64,000 nucleotides of DNA from JAAELZ01 sp965237485 (GTDB lineage: Bacteria; Pseudomonadota; Gammaproteobacteria; Arenicellales; Poriferihabitantaceae): the NCBI GenBank assembly GCA_965237485.1, contig CBDEFQ010000006.1, positions 372,001 to 436,000 on the forward strand, given 5' to 3'. The notes under the pieces are model-generated. The model saw only the letters and a program-made list of their open reading frames with translations. It was not told where the DNA came from and ran no database searches. Both the position numbers and the translations under genes were made by a program. Positions 53,927-63,883 of the stretch are shown here, one piece after another (the first letter of the stretch is position 1; the number at the start of each line of letters is the position of its first letter).

Positions 53927-55380
53927 TGGGTAAACCAACCGGATTTATCGAAATACCTCGGGTTGAGCGGGGTTACAAGCCTATTGAAGAACGCTTAAAA
54001 CACTTCAAGGAATTTGTAGTTAATTTCAATGATGAAGAAGTGTCGCGACAAGGCGCACGCTGTATGGATTGCGGTATTCCATATTGCCACACCGGCTGCC
54101 CAGTAGACAATGAGATTCCTGATTGGAATGATCTTGTTTATAACGGCCAATGGCAAGCAGCCTTAGATCAATTGCATTCAACCAACAACTTTCCAGAGTT
54201 TACTGGGCGTATTTGCCCAGCACCTTGCCAAGAGTCTTGCACGCTTAATATCACCAACGAACCAGTAACGATTAAAACTATCGAGCAAGCGATAATCGAA
54301 AAAGGCTGGGAAAATAATTGGGTGTCGCCGCGTATTGCCAAACACAAAACCGGCAAACGGGTCGCGATTGTCGGTTCTGGTCCCGCTGGTTTGGCCTGCG
54401 CACAGCAATTGGCGCGGGCTGGCCATCAGGTTGATGTATATGAGAAGCAGCCACGAATTGGCGGCTTGTTGCGTTATGGCATCCCTGATTTTAAATTGGA
54501 GAAAAACGTTATTGATCGGCGCATGGGTCAGATGCGACGTGAAGGCGTGCATTTTCATACTAATACGCACGTCGGTGTGGATTTACCGATATGGAAATTA
54601 TGGCGCAAGTTTGATGCTATCGTACTTGCTGGCGGTGCAGAAAAGGCAAGAGACTTACCGATACCCGGTCGTGATTTAAATGGGGTTCATTTTGCGATGG
54701 ATTTCTTGCGACGCAATACAGCTTGGGTGCAGGGTGATGATGATGCCGCTGAGCAGCTTATCTCTGCACAAGGAAAGCATGTTTTAGTGATTGGCGGCGG
54801 TGATACGGGGTCTGATTGTATTGGCACGTCGGGTCGTCATAGCACTGCGAGTATTACTCAAATTGAAATTATGCCACAGCCACCAGAGCAAGAAGACAAA
54901 GGTTTGGTATGGCCAGACTGGCCTAATAAAATGCGCACTTCTTCGTCGCAAGAAGAAGGCTGCGAGCGCATGTGGAGCGTGTTAACTAAACGCTTTATTG
55001 GAGATAAGAAAGGCAATTTAACGCATGTAGAGTGCGTTAAAGTTGATTGGCAGCAAGACGACAAAGGTGCTTGGCAGATGAGCGAAGTGGAAGGTTCAAA
55101 ATTCGAGATTAAGGCTGATTTAGTCACCTTAGCAATGGGCTTTGTGCACCCAGTTCAACAAGGCATGCTTAAGGAGTTAGATGTTCAGTTTGATGGGCGC
55201 GGTAATGTCGATGCCAGCACCGAAGGAGAGTTAGCTTATCACTCGTCAGTAGAAGGCGTTTTCGCAACGGGCGATACCCGCCGCGGCCAATCGTTGGTGG
55301 TATGGGCGATCCGCGAAGGACGTCAAGCCGCACGATCGGTTGATGTTTATTTGATGGGCGAAAGTGAGCTACCTCGTTAG
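53926..55380 (+). CDS. gltD: Glutamate synthase (NADPH) small subunit
   Basis: 484 residues. The N-terminal 4Fe-4S cysteines are in CMDCGIPYCHTGCP and CPAPCQESC. The FAD motif is AIVGSGPAGLACAQQLA and the NADPH motif VLVIGGGDTGSDCIG. It passes electrons from NADPH to GltB. Confidence 0.97.
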   Translation: MGKPTGFIEIPRVERGYKPIEERLKHFKEFVVNFNDEEVSRQGARCMDCGIPYCHTGCPVDNEIPDWNDLVYNGQWQAALDQLHSTNNFPEFTGRICPAPCQESCTLNITNEPVTIKTIEQAIIEKGWENNWVSPRIAKHKTGKRVAIVGSGPAGLACAQQLARAGHQVDVYEKQPRIGGLLRYGIPDFKLEKNVIDRRMGQMRREGVHFHTNTHVGVDLPIWKLWRKFDAIVLAGGAEKARDLPIPGRDLNGVHFAMDFLRRNTAWVQGDDDAAEQLISAQGKHVLVIGGGDTGSDCIGTSGRHSTASITQIEIMPQPPEQEDKGLVWPDWPNKMRTSSSQEEGCERMWSVLTKRFIGDKKGNLTHVECVKVDWQQDDKGAWQMSEVEGSKFEIKADLVTLAMGFVHPVQQGMLKELDVQFDGRGNVDASTEGELAYHSSVEGVFATGDTRRGQSLVVWAIREGRQAARSVDVYLMGESELPR

Positions 55381-55411
55381 TAGCGTTATTCCAGCACATC
55401 AAAATCAGTAA

Positions 55412-56467
55412 ATGACTGACAGAAGTAGCCGATTTTTAAATGCACTGGCCGGTAAACCCGTCGATTGCACTCCAGTTTGGATGATGCGCCAAGCAGGGCG
55501 GTATCTGCCGGAATATCGTGCAACGCGTGAAAAAGCTGGAGATTTTCTAACGCTCTGTAAAACCCCCGAATTAGCTTGTGAAGTCACTTTGCAGCCGCTT
55601 GAGCGGTTTGAATTCGATGCCGCGATTTTATTTTCTGACATCCTCACTATACCTGATGCAATGGGTTTAGGGCTTTCACTTAACGAAGGAATCGGCCCAC
55701 AATTCGCTAAGCCTATTCGCTCTACTTCACAGGTAGATCAATTAGCCAGCTTAGAAGTCGAACAGGATTTGGCTTATGTATTCGATGCTGTGCGGCTTAT
55801 TCGCCAAGAACTAGACGGTTCGGTGCCCTTAATCGGATTTACTGGTAGCCCTTGGACATTGATGACCTATATGGTCGAAGGCAGCAGTAGCAAAGATTTT
55901 AAATACGCTAAAGGCATGATTTATAATGAGAGCCAGTCTGCACATTCGCTGCTTTCAAAACTCACTGCGGCGGTGATCGATTATTTAAAGGCACAAGTCT
56001 CTGCGGGTGTCCAAACATTGATGGTATTTGATACTTGGGGAGGCTTGTTATCTACCACTGGTTATCAAGATTTTTCCTTGCAGTATATGCAGCAGATAGT
56101 TGCCGCACTTAAGGCAGAGCCTATTACCCGTGCTACGCCTATTGTATTGTTCACCAAAGGAGGAGGACAATGGTTACAGTCGATTGCGTCGACTGGTTGT
56201 GATGCAATTGGCCTTGATTGGACTACCTCTTTAGCGGCTGCGCGTCAGCAGTTGGGTAACGGTATTGTTTTACAAGGCAATATGGACCCAACCGTGCTTT
56301 ACGCGACGCCAGAAATAGTAAGGGAGGAAGTACAAAAAGTGCTAGACGACTTTGGCACAGGAGACGGACATATTTTCAACCTGGGGCATGGCATTCATCC
56401 GGGTATTGACCCCATTAACGTAAAAACCATGGTTGACGAAGTGCACGCCTATTCCGCTAGAGTTTGA
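55412..56467 (+). CDS. hemE: Uroporphyrinogen decarboxylase
   Basis: 351 residues. PVWMMRQAGRYLPEYR near residue 20 is the substrate-binding signature, followed by GFTGSPWTLMTYMVEG and HGIHPGIDPINVKTMV. It makes coproporphyrinogen III. It lies 31 bp after gltD. Confidence 0.97.
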   Translation: MTDRSSRFLNALAGKPVDCTPVWMMRQAGRYLPEYRATREKAGDFLTLCKTPELACEVTLQPLERFEFDAAILFSDILTIPDAMGLGLSLNEGIGPQFAKPIRSTSQVDQLASLEVEQDLAYVFDAVRLIRQELDGSVPLIGFTGSPWTLMTYMVEGSSSKDFKYAKGMIYNESQSAHSLLSKLTAAVIDYLKAQVSAGVQTLMVFDTWGGLLSTTGYQDFSLQYMQQIVAALKAEPITRATPIVLFTKGGGQWLQSIASTGCDAIGLDWTTSLAAARQQLGNGIVLQGNMDPTVLYATPEIVREEVQKVLDDFGTGDGHIFNLGHGIHPGIDPINVKTMVDEVHAYSARV

Positions 56468-56475
56468 GGTAAAAA

Positions 56476-57648
56476 ATGATAGAGCAAGTTAAGCAGATTC
56501 TGATTGATTTAGTGGCCTTTGATACCACCAGTAAATACTCAAATCTCGAATTGATCGATTACGTGCAGACTTATTTAAGTGATCGCGGTATTAGTTCAGA
56601 GCTGGTTCCAAATGTAGAAGGCACCAAAGCCAATTTATACGCAACTATAGGTGATGCCTCCGTTGCGGGTATCGTGCTATCCGGGCACACTGATGTTGTA
56701 CCTGTTACAGGTCAACCTTGGGATACTAATCCGTTTGAGTTAGTCGAAGAGGGCGGTAAGCTATATGGTCGCGGTACTTGCGACATGAAGGGCTTTATCG
56801 CCGTTTGCTTAGCGATGACCGATACTTTTAAGCAGGCGAATCTGCCAGTGCCGATCCATTTTTCGTTTTCGTACGACGAAGAAGTCGGCTGCATTGGAGT
56901 ACGTGATTTGCTCGCAAGGCTGGATAAGTTGCCGGTCAAACCCTTGGGGTGTATCGTTGGCGAACCCACCAGCATGCAATGTATTGGCGCACATAAGGGC
57001 TTGGTGCACTCTAAATGCGCAGTAAAGGGCTGTGCGGGCCACTCTAGTGCGCCTGATAAGGGGGTAAATGCGATTTTTCAAGCCACCAAGTTGGTTACTA
57101 TGTTGCAAGTAATTGGTGACGGCATCAAACAAAAAGGGCCGTTTGATCAACGCTTTGAACCACCCTATACCACGGTGCATGTGGGCACTATATCCGGCGG
57201 CACGGCGTTAAATATCATACCCCAGCATTGTGACTTCCACTTTGAGTTTAGAAATATTCCCGGGCACAGCGTGACTCCTTATCTCGATCAGTTGCAAAAC
57301 TATGCTGATCAATCATTGCTCCCTGCCATGCAGGCTGTTTCGAGTGACACTGGCTTTACTTGGGAAACCGACGCTGAGGTTGCACTAGACACACCAGATG
57401 GTGACGAATTTAGTCAGTGGATTCGCAAAATTTTAGATAGCAGTGAATCTTCTGGTGCAGTGAGTTATGGTACCGAAGCAGGCATGTTTTCAGAAATAGG
57501 TATTCCTACCATTGTTTGCGGCCCTGGGTCGATTGATCAAGCGCATCGGCCAAACGAGTTTGTTGAACTGAATCAATTGCAATCGAGCATCAACTTTTTG
57601 CATCAATGCATCGCTAACATCAACAGTAAGGATTGGCTTAGCCAGTGA
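56476..57648 (+). CDS. argE: Acetylornithine deacetylase
   Basis: 390 residues of M20 peptidase type. The metal ligand regions are LSGHTDVVPVTGQPWDT, YGRGTCDMKGFIA and YDEEVGCIG with the catalytic Glu pair. GTISGGTALNIIPQHCDF marks the dimerisation domain. It releases ornithine in arginine synthesis. It overlaps the next gene (GTGA). Confidence 0.93.
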   Translation: MIEQVKQILIDLVAFDTTSKYSNLELIDYVQTYLSDRGISSELVPNVEGTKANLYATIGDASVAGIVLSGHTDVVPVTGQPWDTNPFELVEEGGKLYGRGTCDMKGFIAVCLAMTDTFKQANLPVPIHFSFSYDEEVGCIGVRDLLARLDKLPVKPLGCIVGEPTSMQCIGAHKGLVHSKCAVKGCAGHSSAPDKGVNAIFQATKLVTMLQVIGDGIKQKGPFDQRFEPPYTTVHVGTISGGTALNIIPQHCDFHFEFRNIPGHSVTPYLDQLQNYADQSLLPAMQAVSSDTGFTWETDAEVALDTPDGDEFSQWIRKILDSSESSGAVSYGTEAGMFSEIGIPTIVCGPGSIDQAHRPNEFVELNQLQSSINFLHQCIANINSKDWLSQ

Positions 57649-58910
57649 TTTATCTTGGGTTGGGCTCTAACCTCGGAGACCGCAAGCAGCATCTGAGTGA
57701 TGCTATTGAGGTGCTCAATGCTGAGGGTTTTGAGGTACGGCGCAAATCGCCGGTGGTTGAATCTCCGGCGTGGTTAAAGTCGGGTGCTGACCCTAAATGG
57801 AATCGCCTCTACCTAAACTTAATCATTGAAGGCGAGTGCGGAAAACCGCCTAAAGATTTATTGGCAGTGTGTAAGCGCACTGAGCAAAAGCTTGGGCGTG
57901 ACTTAGACGCGCCACGTTGGTCACCAAGGCCGATTGATATAGATATCATTGCTTGGGAGGGCATTGAGTTGCAAACCAAGGAGCTGGTTATTCCGCACCC
58001 AGCCTGTCTAGAGCGGCCTTTTGTGCTTACGCCGCTAGTTCATTTAAACGCGGGTTTGATGATCAAAGGCCAGTCCGTTTACGAGCATCATTTGCGTTTA
58101 ACTCCAATTCCCTTATGGATGGGCATTGTTAATGTTACCCCAGATTCATTCTCCGATGGTGGGGTAGCAGATAACCTTGAAAACTTACAGGAAAAACTAA
58201 ATTCGTGGATAGATGCAGGTATTCATATCTTGGATATTGGCGCCGAATCGACTCGCCCCAGCGCCAAGCCGCTAAGCCCAAAAGAAGAATGGCAAAGATT
58301 AAAACCAGCTCTCAAGATGGTGCAAAAGCTAAGCAAACCCTTGGCCTTTCCGCCGTTGCTCAGTGTCGATACGCGCCATGCTAAAGTAGCAAAAAAGGCA
58401 CTTCGTTATGGCATGAATTGGCTTAATGATGTCACTGGCCTAGCCGAACCCAAACTGCAAAAAATCGCTAATCGTGAAGACATACAAACCGTGGCGATGC
58501 ATAGCCTAAGCGTGCCGGTCGACCCAAAGGACCATCTGGAAGCTGATCGTGGTGCAACTGAGCAGCTTGAAGATTGGCTAAGGCAACGACAAACGCAATG
58601 GCAAAGTGCAGGTTTAAACCTGCATAACATATTACTTGATCCGGGCATCGGCTTTGGTAAAACCAGCTTACAAAATCAAGCATTGTTAAAAGATTGCAAA
58701 AATTTGCGAGCGCTTGGACATCGATTGCTCATTGGGCACTCGCGTAAGTCGTTTATGAATGAATTTAGCCAAGCGCAATATAGTGATCGTGACTTAGAAA
58801 CCCTGGGCGTTTCGATGGCTCTATGCGGGCAAGGCGTGGATGTGATTCGCGTACATGAGCCGCTCAGTCATATGCGCGCATACCGCGCTTGGTCGCATAT
58901 CACCATTTAG
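57645..58910 (+). CDS. folKP: Fused HPPK-DHPS (FolK-FolP)
   Basis: 421 residues made of two folate enzymes. Residues about 1-150 are hydroxymethyldihydropterin pyrophosphokinase (YLGLGSNLGDRKQHL, RWSPRPIDIDIIAW with the Mg-binding DID). Residues about 155-421 are dihydropteroate synthase (MGIVNVTPDSFSDGG, ILDIGAESTRP, NDVTG, IGHSRKSF, DVIRVHEPL). All key motifs are kept. Such fusions are common in eukaryotes and occasional in bacteria. It starts at a GTG overlapping the argE stop. Confidence 0.93.
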   Translation: MIYLGLGSNLGDRKQHLSDAIEVLNAEGFEVRRKSPVVESPAWLKSGADPKWNRLYLNLIIEGECGKPPKDLLAVCKRTEQKLGRDLDAPRWSPRPIDIDIIAWEGIELQTKELVIPHPACLERPFVLTPLVHLNAGLMIKGQSVYEHHLRLTPIPLWMGIVNVTPDSFSDGGVADNLENLQEKLNSWIDAGIHILDIGAESTRPSAKPLSPKEEWQRLKPALKMVQKLSKPLAFPPLLSVDTRHAKVAKKALRYGMNWLNDVTGLAEPKLQKIANREDIQTVAMHSLSVPVDPKDHLEADRGATEQLEDWLRQRQTQWQSAGLNLHNILLDPGIGFGKTSLQNQALLKDCKNLRALGHRLLIGHSRKSFMNEFSQAQYSDRDLETLGVSMALCGQGVDVIRVHEPLSHMRAYRAWSHITI

Positions 58911-58917
58911 ATTTGTC

Positions 58918-59592
58918 ATGCCGACCATCGCGCAAGGCATCGATAAACACTTATTGTATGAGGCGTCGGTTCAGTGCGTCGAAGCAGAAATCGATATGGT
59001 CGATGCGACATTCATCGAAATTCGTGGCTACCAAGCCAATCTATTGCGGGAGGACTTTTGTGGCACGGCGCAAACCAGTATTGAATGGATTAGGCGGCGG
59101 GAGAATAATTGCGCTATCGGCGTTGACCTCGATACCGACGTTCTAGCTTGGTCAGCACAACACCATTTAGCTTCTTTAGCGGCTGACGAACAATCAAGAA
59201 TTGAATTAGTTGAAAGTGATGTTTGTAAGCTTGAAATCGAGCCTGTGCAAATTATCTTGGCGATGAATTTCAGTTATCAGCTATTTCAAACCCGCGAGTG
59301 CCTAAGAAATTATTTTCTCAAAACGCGCAATGCTTTAAGCGATGATGGGGTGCTGTTTATTGATGCTTATGGAGGTTATGAATCCTATCGTGAGTTAACT
59401 GAAGAAACGCAATGTGATTACGAGGGTTTATCATGGGCTTGTCGGATAATTAATAGAATACGTGAGATAATATGGGCTGATTCTAGTCAGCCTGCAATTT
59501 TGAGCAAACGTCATCAAAGCCAACTGTTCCTAACCTTAGATTCTCTGGTTAGCTCTGAACATCCCTACCGTAAACTCGATGAGCTATTATGA
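58918..59592 (+). CDS. Class I SAM-dependent methyltransferase, 3' end altered by IS3
   Basis: 224 residues from the ATG at 58918, eight bases after folKP. The N-terminus is IDKHLLYEASVQCVEAEIDM, with motif I LREDFCGTAQTSIEWIRR and a downstream ILAMNFSYQLFQTRE, typical of small SAM methyltransferases. The last about 50 residues do not look like the conserved C-terminal W-rich part of this family. The stop lies at the IS3 end (59592), so the native C-terminus is probably lost. It is possibly inactive. Confidence 0.65.
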   Translation: MPTIAQGIDKHLLYEASVQCVEAEIDMVDATFIEIRGYQANLLREDFCGTAQTSIEWIRRRENNCAIGVDLDTDVLAWSAQHHLASLAADEQSRIELVESDVCKLEIEPVQIILAMNFSYQLFQTRECLRNYFLKTRNALSDDGVLFIDAYGGYESYRELTEETQCDYEGLSWACRIINRIREIIWADSSQPAILSKRHQSQLFLTLDSLVSSEHPYRKLDELL

Positions 59593-59643
59593 GAAGTGGA
59601 CCCGCTTTTTAGGACAGATGGCTTAGGAGTTATTTTCAGCTGA

Positions 59644-60468
59644 TTAAGCAGCCAATTTCAGGCCGCGACATGGATCATACATCATGTCAGAGACCATGCC
59701 CAATGTTTGATGTTTACGCTCTTGGTTGTAATAGTTTATCCAGGAGCCAATGCCGTCTTTTGCCTCTTTCATCGATTGGTAGGCTTGCAAATAGACTTCC
59801 TCATATTTCACGCTGCGCCATAAGCGCTCAACAAATACATTGTCACGCCAAGCACCTTTGCCATCCATGCTGATGCGAATACCATTGTCTTTGAGTACAC
59901 CGGTAAACGCCTCACTGGTAAATTGCGCACCTTGATCGCTGTTAAAGATATCAGGCTTGCCGTAGTAATGCAGTGCCTCTTCCAAAGCATCTACGCAGAA
60001 TGCGCTATCCATGCTGTTGCTAAGCCGCCATGACAGCACTTTACGAGAATACCAATCCATCACAACGGTAAGATAAGCAAAGCCCTTAGGCATCGGGATA
60101 TAAGTTATATCGGTACACCAAGCTTGATTGGGTTGATTGATGGCCAACCCACCTAGCAGATAAGGATAAATCTTGTGCCCCGCCTTCTTCTTGCTGGTGT
60201 TAGGCCTAGGATAGATGGCTTTAATGCCCATCTTACGCATTAAGCGTCGCACATGTTTACGGTCAACTCGGTGGCCTACATCTTGCAACACATCACGAAT
60301 GCGTCTACTGCCAAGAAAGGGCCGATTGAGGTGAATGCGATCAATCAGATGCATCAGTTCCAAGTCATCCTCATTAGCAGGTGAGGTTTTGTAATAAACA
60401 TGGGAACGATGAATCTTCAACAATTTACACTGACGAACTAACGATAGTTTATTGCTTTTATTAATCAT
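59644..60468 (-). CDS. IS3 OrfB transposase
   Basis: 274 residues with a full DDE triad (WCTDITYIP, FNSDQGAQF, FVERLWRSVKYEE). Nearly identical to the copy at 13175; Ser replaces Pro in MVSDMM. -1 frame relative to orfA. Confidence 0.93.
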   Translation of the reverse strand: MINKSNKLSLVRQCKLLKIHRSHVYYKTSPANEDDLELMHLIDRIHLNRPFLGSRRIRDVLQDVGHRVDRKHVRRLMRKMGIKAIYPRPNTSKKKAGHKIYPYLLGGLAINQPNQAWCTDITYIPMPKGFAYLTVVMDWYSRKVLSWRLSNSMDSAFCVDALEEALHYYGKPDIFNSDQGAQFTSEAFTGVLKDNGIRISMDGKGAWRDNVFVERLWRSVKYEEVYLQAYQSMKEAKDGIGSWINYYNQERKHQTLGMVSDMMYDPCRGLKLAA

Positions 60469-60488
60469 AGTTTTGCGCTCAGGTCTGT

Positions 60489-60770
60489 TTAATGACCGAG
60501 CACTTTTGATAAAAAATCGTTTTCCATGGTGATTTCACCGATCTTTGCCTGTAATGATTTAATCTCTGATTCTCGGTTTGGAGATAAGCCTGTGCCTGAT
60601 GCAAAGACTTCAGCTGAGCTATCGAGCAATTGTTTCTTCCACTTGACGATAAGATTTGCATTGATGTCATAACGACTAGCAAGATTGCTTAATGTTTCAT
60701 CACCTTTGATTGCTGCAAGAGCAACTTTGGCTTTGAATTGTGGGGCATGGTTTCTACGCTTTTTACTCAT
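60489..60770 (-). CDS. IS3 OrfA, HTH protein
   Basis: 93 residues, identical to the copy at 14020 except for the last residues (KVLGH instead of KALGR). Helix-turn-helix followed by a coiled segment. Confidence 0.9.
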   Translation of the reverse strand: MSKKRRNHAPQFKAKVALAAIKGDETLSNLASRYDINANLIVKWKKQLLDSSAEVFASGTGLSPNRESEIKSLQAKIGEITMENDFLSKVLGH

Positions 60771-60861
60771 TTTCTGTTCCTCGTTTTGAACAATTATAAA
60801 ACAGAAAATAACTCCTTATTTTGGCCTTCAACCTGTCCTAATCATGGGGTCCACTTCAATG

Positions 60862-61647
60862 GAAGATTTAAGTGATAGAGAAATGGAGCGATACTTATCA
60901 GAGAATCTGGCCGCTAAGTGGTTTTGTGATTCAGGACTGGAACAGAGCACTCCTGATCATAGTTACTTTGGTGATTTTCGCTCACGCATTGGAACCAGGG
61001 GTATGATGAATTTATTTGACCGTGTTCGGAGCGGGTTAGTTTCAATGGGCTTAGTACGAGAAGTATTCACATTTGTCGATGCCAGCCAGTTGGTCAGTAA
61101 GCTAACCACTTGGGATGATAGAGATAAGGCGATAAAGATGGGATTAGAGGAGTTCAACAATAAGACAGTTGATAAAGTTGCGGCGGACAAGCAAGCACGG
61201 TTTGGGTGCAAGGGAAATAGCAAATATTGGTATGGTTACAAAGAGCATGCATCAGTGGATATGCAAAGTGGCTTGATCAATAAAATAGCGGCCACCTCGG
61301 CTGAGGTAACGGATGCAAGCGGCTTGAAGCATGTTTGCCCTAAGTCGGGTGCTGTTTATGCGGACAAGGGTTATTGCGTGAGCCCGGCCAAAACCACGCT
61401 CAGGCGCAACGGTTGCCATGATGCAACAATCAAGAAGAACAATATGCATGGCAAGAATAGAGACAAAGACCGTTGGATTAGCAAAATTCGTTCACCATAT
61501 GAGCGAGTGTTTGCTCATCGCAATAAGCGAGTTCGTTATAAAGGGTTGGCTAAAGTCCAGTTCCAAGTTGGAATCAGGGGCTTATGTTTTAACCTTAAGC
61601 GATTAATGGCATTGGGAGTTGAACGAGTTGAATTGGTGCCGGCCTAG
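60862..61647 (+). pseudogene. IS5-family transposase, N-terminus missing
   Basis: 262 residues of a transposase of the IS1031/ISL2-like branch of IS5. They include AKWFCDSGLEQSTPDHSYFG, the Asp in VFTFVDASQLVSKLT, the Asp in GAVYADKGYCVSPAKT, and RSPYERVFAHRNKRVRY with the Glu. The first about 60 residues and the left IS end are absent; the IS3 target ATG supplies the only start. A 9-bp hairpin CCGTCTATT/AATAGACGG (61656-61691) follows as an element-borne terminator. It is distinct from the intact IS5 at 19036. Confidence 0.85.
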
Positions 61648-61655
61648 GGATAGAT

Positions 61656-61691
61656 CCGTCTATTGGTGGCAAAATGGCTGCTAATAGACGG
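61656..61691 (+). terminator. Hairpin after the IS5 remnant transposase
   Basis: A perfect 9-bp stem CCGTCTATT (61656-61664) and AATAGACGG (61683-61691) with an 18-nt loop, followed by TTTATTG. A likely weak terminator. Confidence 0.5.
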
Positions 61692-62346
61692 TTTATTGCA
61701 CAAAAAACGCGTTGCTGAGCAAACTAAAAGCGACTTCGGCGAAAACCCTGTTTGAAATTGTATTAACCGACGAGCCCAACGTGTGCTTCGACCGCTTTAA
61801 CCGTGTCAGCCAATCCAAATTTGTTAGCAAGCAGTGGCTTACCGCAACAAGATTACGCTGCCACTTTGCTAGTTGATGAGAATGAAAACCCGCTTACAAG
61901 TGAGTCGTTTGGGTTAAGCGGCTACTTTATATTTCACTACCCCTACATTTCTACTCCTTGCTTTTTAATTAAGCTTGATCACCCAACTGTTAAAAGCAAG
62001 AGATTAAAAACTGCAAATAACGATGCTTATCAATGGTTAGGCGGTGTTGGCCCTCAACAGAACATAGTTGCCTTTGCCGCAATTTGTACACATAAATTAA
62101 GTTATATGTCGCGTTCAGCTAGTTTCATCAACTTCAGGCCCGAAGAGATCACCTATATCAATAATCAGGAGCTCGCGGTAAAACAGCAACAGTTAATTTA
62201 TTGCTGCTCCGAGCGTAGTGTGTATGAGCCGGCAAAAGGGGCTAAGGTCCTTGGTGGGCCGGCGTCTCAACCACTCACTACGATAGCCCCAGACGTCAGG
62301 GTAGTTGCACACATTTTAATTCACAAGGGGCGGCGGAGAAATACTC

Positions 62347-62859
62347 ATGCCGAAATATAGCGTAGAACGAAGAGAAGCTGTTTTATCTAAATTATTATCA
62401 TCAAATAGTCAGTCCTTCGCAGAAATATCTAGAGAAGAAGGAATCAGTGTTCAAACCTTGTATGATTGGCGAAATAAAGCCAGACGATCAGGAGTTTTAA
62501 TGCCTAATAGTGATTCATCTAATCAGTGGGATTGCCAAACTAAGTTCACCGTAGTTCTTGAAACTGCTGCGATGAATGAACAAGAATTATCTGCGTATTG
62601 CCGAGAGAAAGGCCTATACCCTACTCAAATAACGCAATGGCGAGAAGCTTGTATTAATGGTGTTGATGAGGCTCTCATTAGCCCTAAAGTTGCGCGCGAT
62701 GAAATACGTGCGTTAAAAAAAGACAAGAAGAAGCTAGAAACCCAGCTGCGCCGCAAAGATAAAGCCTTGGCTGAAACGGCCGCATTATTAGTATTACAAA
62801 AAAGTTTCAGGCGCTTTGGGAGGACGAGGAAGTATGATTACGACTCAGACGCGCATTAA
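62347..62859 (+). CDS. IS3-type OrfA, frame altered at an A run
   Basis: 170 residues with two HTH-like segments (FAEISREEGISVQTLYDWRN and LSAYCREKGLYPTQITQWRE) and a coiled region DEIRALKKDKKKLETQLRR. Near the end, the A6 run at 62799-62804 gives LQKSFRRFG. With seven As the frame would read LQKKFQALWEDEEV and stop exactly at the orfB ATG (ATGA), as in relatives. It is either a one-base loss or a site for transcriptional slippage. Confidence 0.78.
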   Translation: MPKYSVERREAVLSKLLSSNSQSFAEISREEGISVQTLYDWRNKARRSGVLMPNSDSSNQWDCQTKFTVVLETAAMNEQELSAYCREKGLYPTQITQWREACINGVDEALISPKVARDEIRALKKDKKKLETQLRRKDKALAETAALLVLQKSFRRFGRTRKYDYDSDAH

Positions 62860-63883
62860 AGTAATCAATGATGTTAATGAAGCAGTAGACGCAGGTTCAA
62901 AGCGTTCAAGTGCTTGTGAGTTGGTTGGCCTTGCCGAGTCTACGCTTAGACGTTGGAAGCCAAAAGGAGAAGATAGTATCCGCAGTGATCAACGTCCTTT
63001 GGTAGAAAAGCCAGTCCCTGGCAATAAACTAAGCGAGCAAGAGCAGCAACACATTTTATCGATATGTAATGAATCGGCATACCATCATTTGCCGCCGTCG
63101 CAAATAGTACCGCAGTTGGCTGACAAAGGTATTTATGTGGCCAGCGAGTCTAGCTTTTATCGAGTTCTCAAGGCGCATGGGCAATTGAAGCACCGCGGCC
63201 GCGCCAAACAAAAGCAGTCCCGAACACCCGATACTCATATAGCGCTAAAACCTAATGCTGTGTGGATGTGGGATATCACCTATTTGGCGACGCGTACTAT
63301 TGGCAAGCATTATTACCTGTACATGGTAGAAGACCTTTACAGTCGCTATGGCGTTCACTGGGAAGTACATCCTGTTGAAAGCGGTGAATTAGGTGCGCAG
63401 TTGATGTCTCAGGCGGCTCTAAAAGTGGCTAGCTGCGATGGCATGCCCGTCTTACACAGTGATAATGGCAGCCCAATGAAATCGTTCACAATGAGAGCGA
63501 AGTTAGAAGCATTAGGAATAAAGCCCTCTTACTCAAGGCCAAGAGTAAGCAATGACAACGCTTATATTGAATCCATGTTTAGAACGGTAAAGTATTGCCC
63601 TGCGTGGCCTTCTCAAGGCTTCGATAGCTTAGAGGCCGCCCGCCAATGGGTGGGTAAGTTTATGCAATGGTATAACGAAGAACATCGTCACAGTGCTATA
63701 CGCTACGTTACACCTGGCCAGCGTTATCGCGGTGAAGATAGTGCCCTATTAGCAAAACGAGAAGTTGTTTATCAGGAAGCTAAAGCAGCAAAACCTAATC
63801 GGTGGTCTGGCCAAACCCGAAATTGGCGGCCTTGTGGTGCGGTTGCGCTGAACCCACAAAAAGAAGTATTATTGGCTGCGTAG
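62834..63883 (+). CDS. IS3-type OrfB transposase
   Basis: About 349 residues from the ATG at 62834. HTH LVGLAESTLRRWKPKGE, then the rve core with Asp in WMWDITYLATRTIG, Asp in PVLHSDNGSPMKSF and Glu in NDNAYIESMFRTVKY. Uninterrupted. Different from the IS3 elements at 13123 and 59592. Confidence 0.9.
   Translation: MITTQTRIKVINDVNEAVDAGSKRSSACELVGLAESTLRRWKPKGEDSIRSDQRPLVEKPVPGNKLSEQEQQHILSICNESAYHHLPPSQIVPQLADKGIYVASESSFYRVLKAHGQLKHRGRAKQKQSRTPDTHIALKPNAVWMWDITYLATRTIGKHYYLYMVEDLYSRYGVHWEVHPVESGELGAQLMSQAALKVASCDGMPVLHSDNGSPMKSFTMRAKLEALGIKPSYSRPRVSNDNAYIESMFRTVKYCPAWPSQGFDSLEAARQWVGKFMQWYNEEHRHSAIRYVTPGQRYRGEDSALLAKREVVYQEAKAAKPNRWSGQTRNWRPCGAVALNPQKEVLLAA

Larger units (their letters stand above)
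59592..60858 (-). mobile_element. IS3-family element, copy 3 (complete)
   Basis: 1267 bp, with the same ends as copy 2 (AGAAGTGGACCC and GGGTCCACTTCA). It is flanked by ATG on both sides (59589-59591 and 60859-60861), a 3-bp target duplication. Left of it is the methyltransferase gene, and right of it an N-terminally cut IS5 transposase. Confidence 0.93.

Noticed and set aside
54178..54570. Antisense frame in gltD
   Set aside because: Shadow of a conserved gene without protein-like features.
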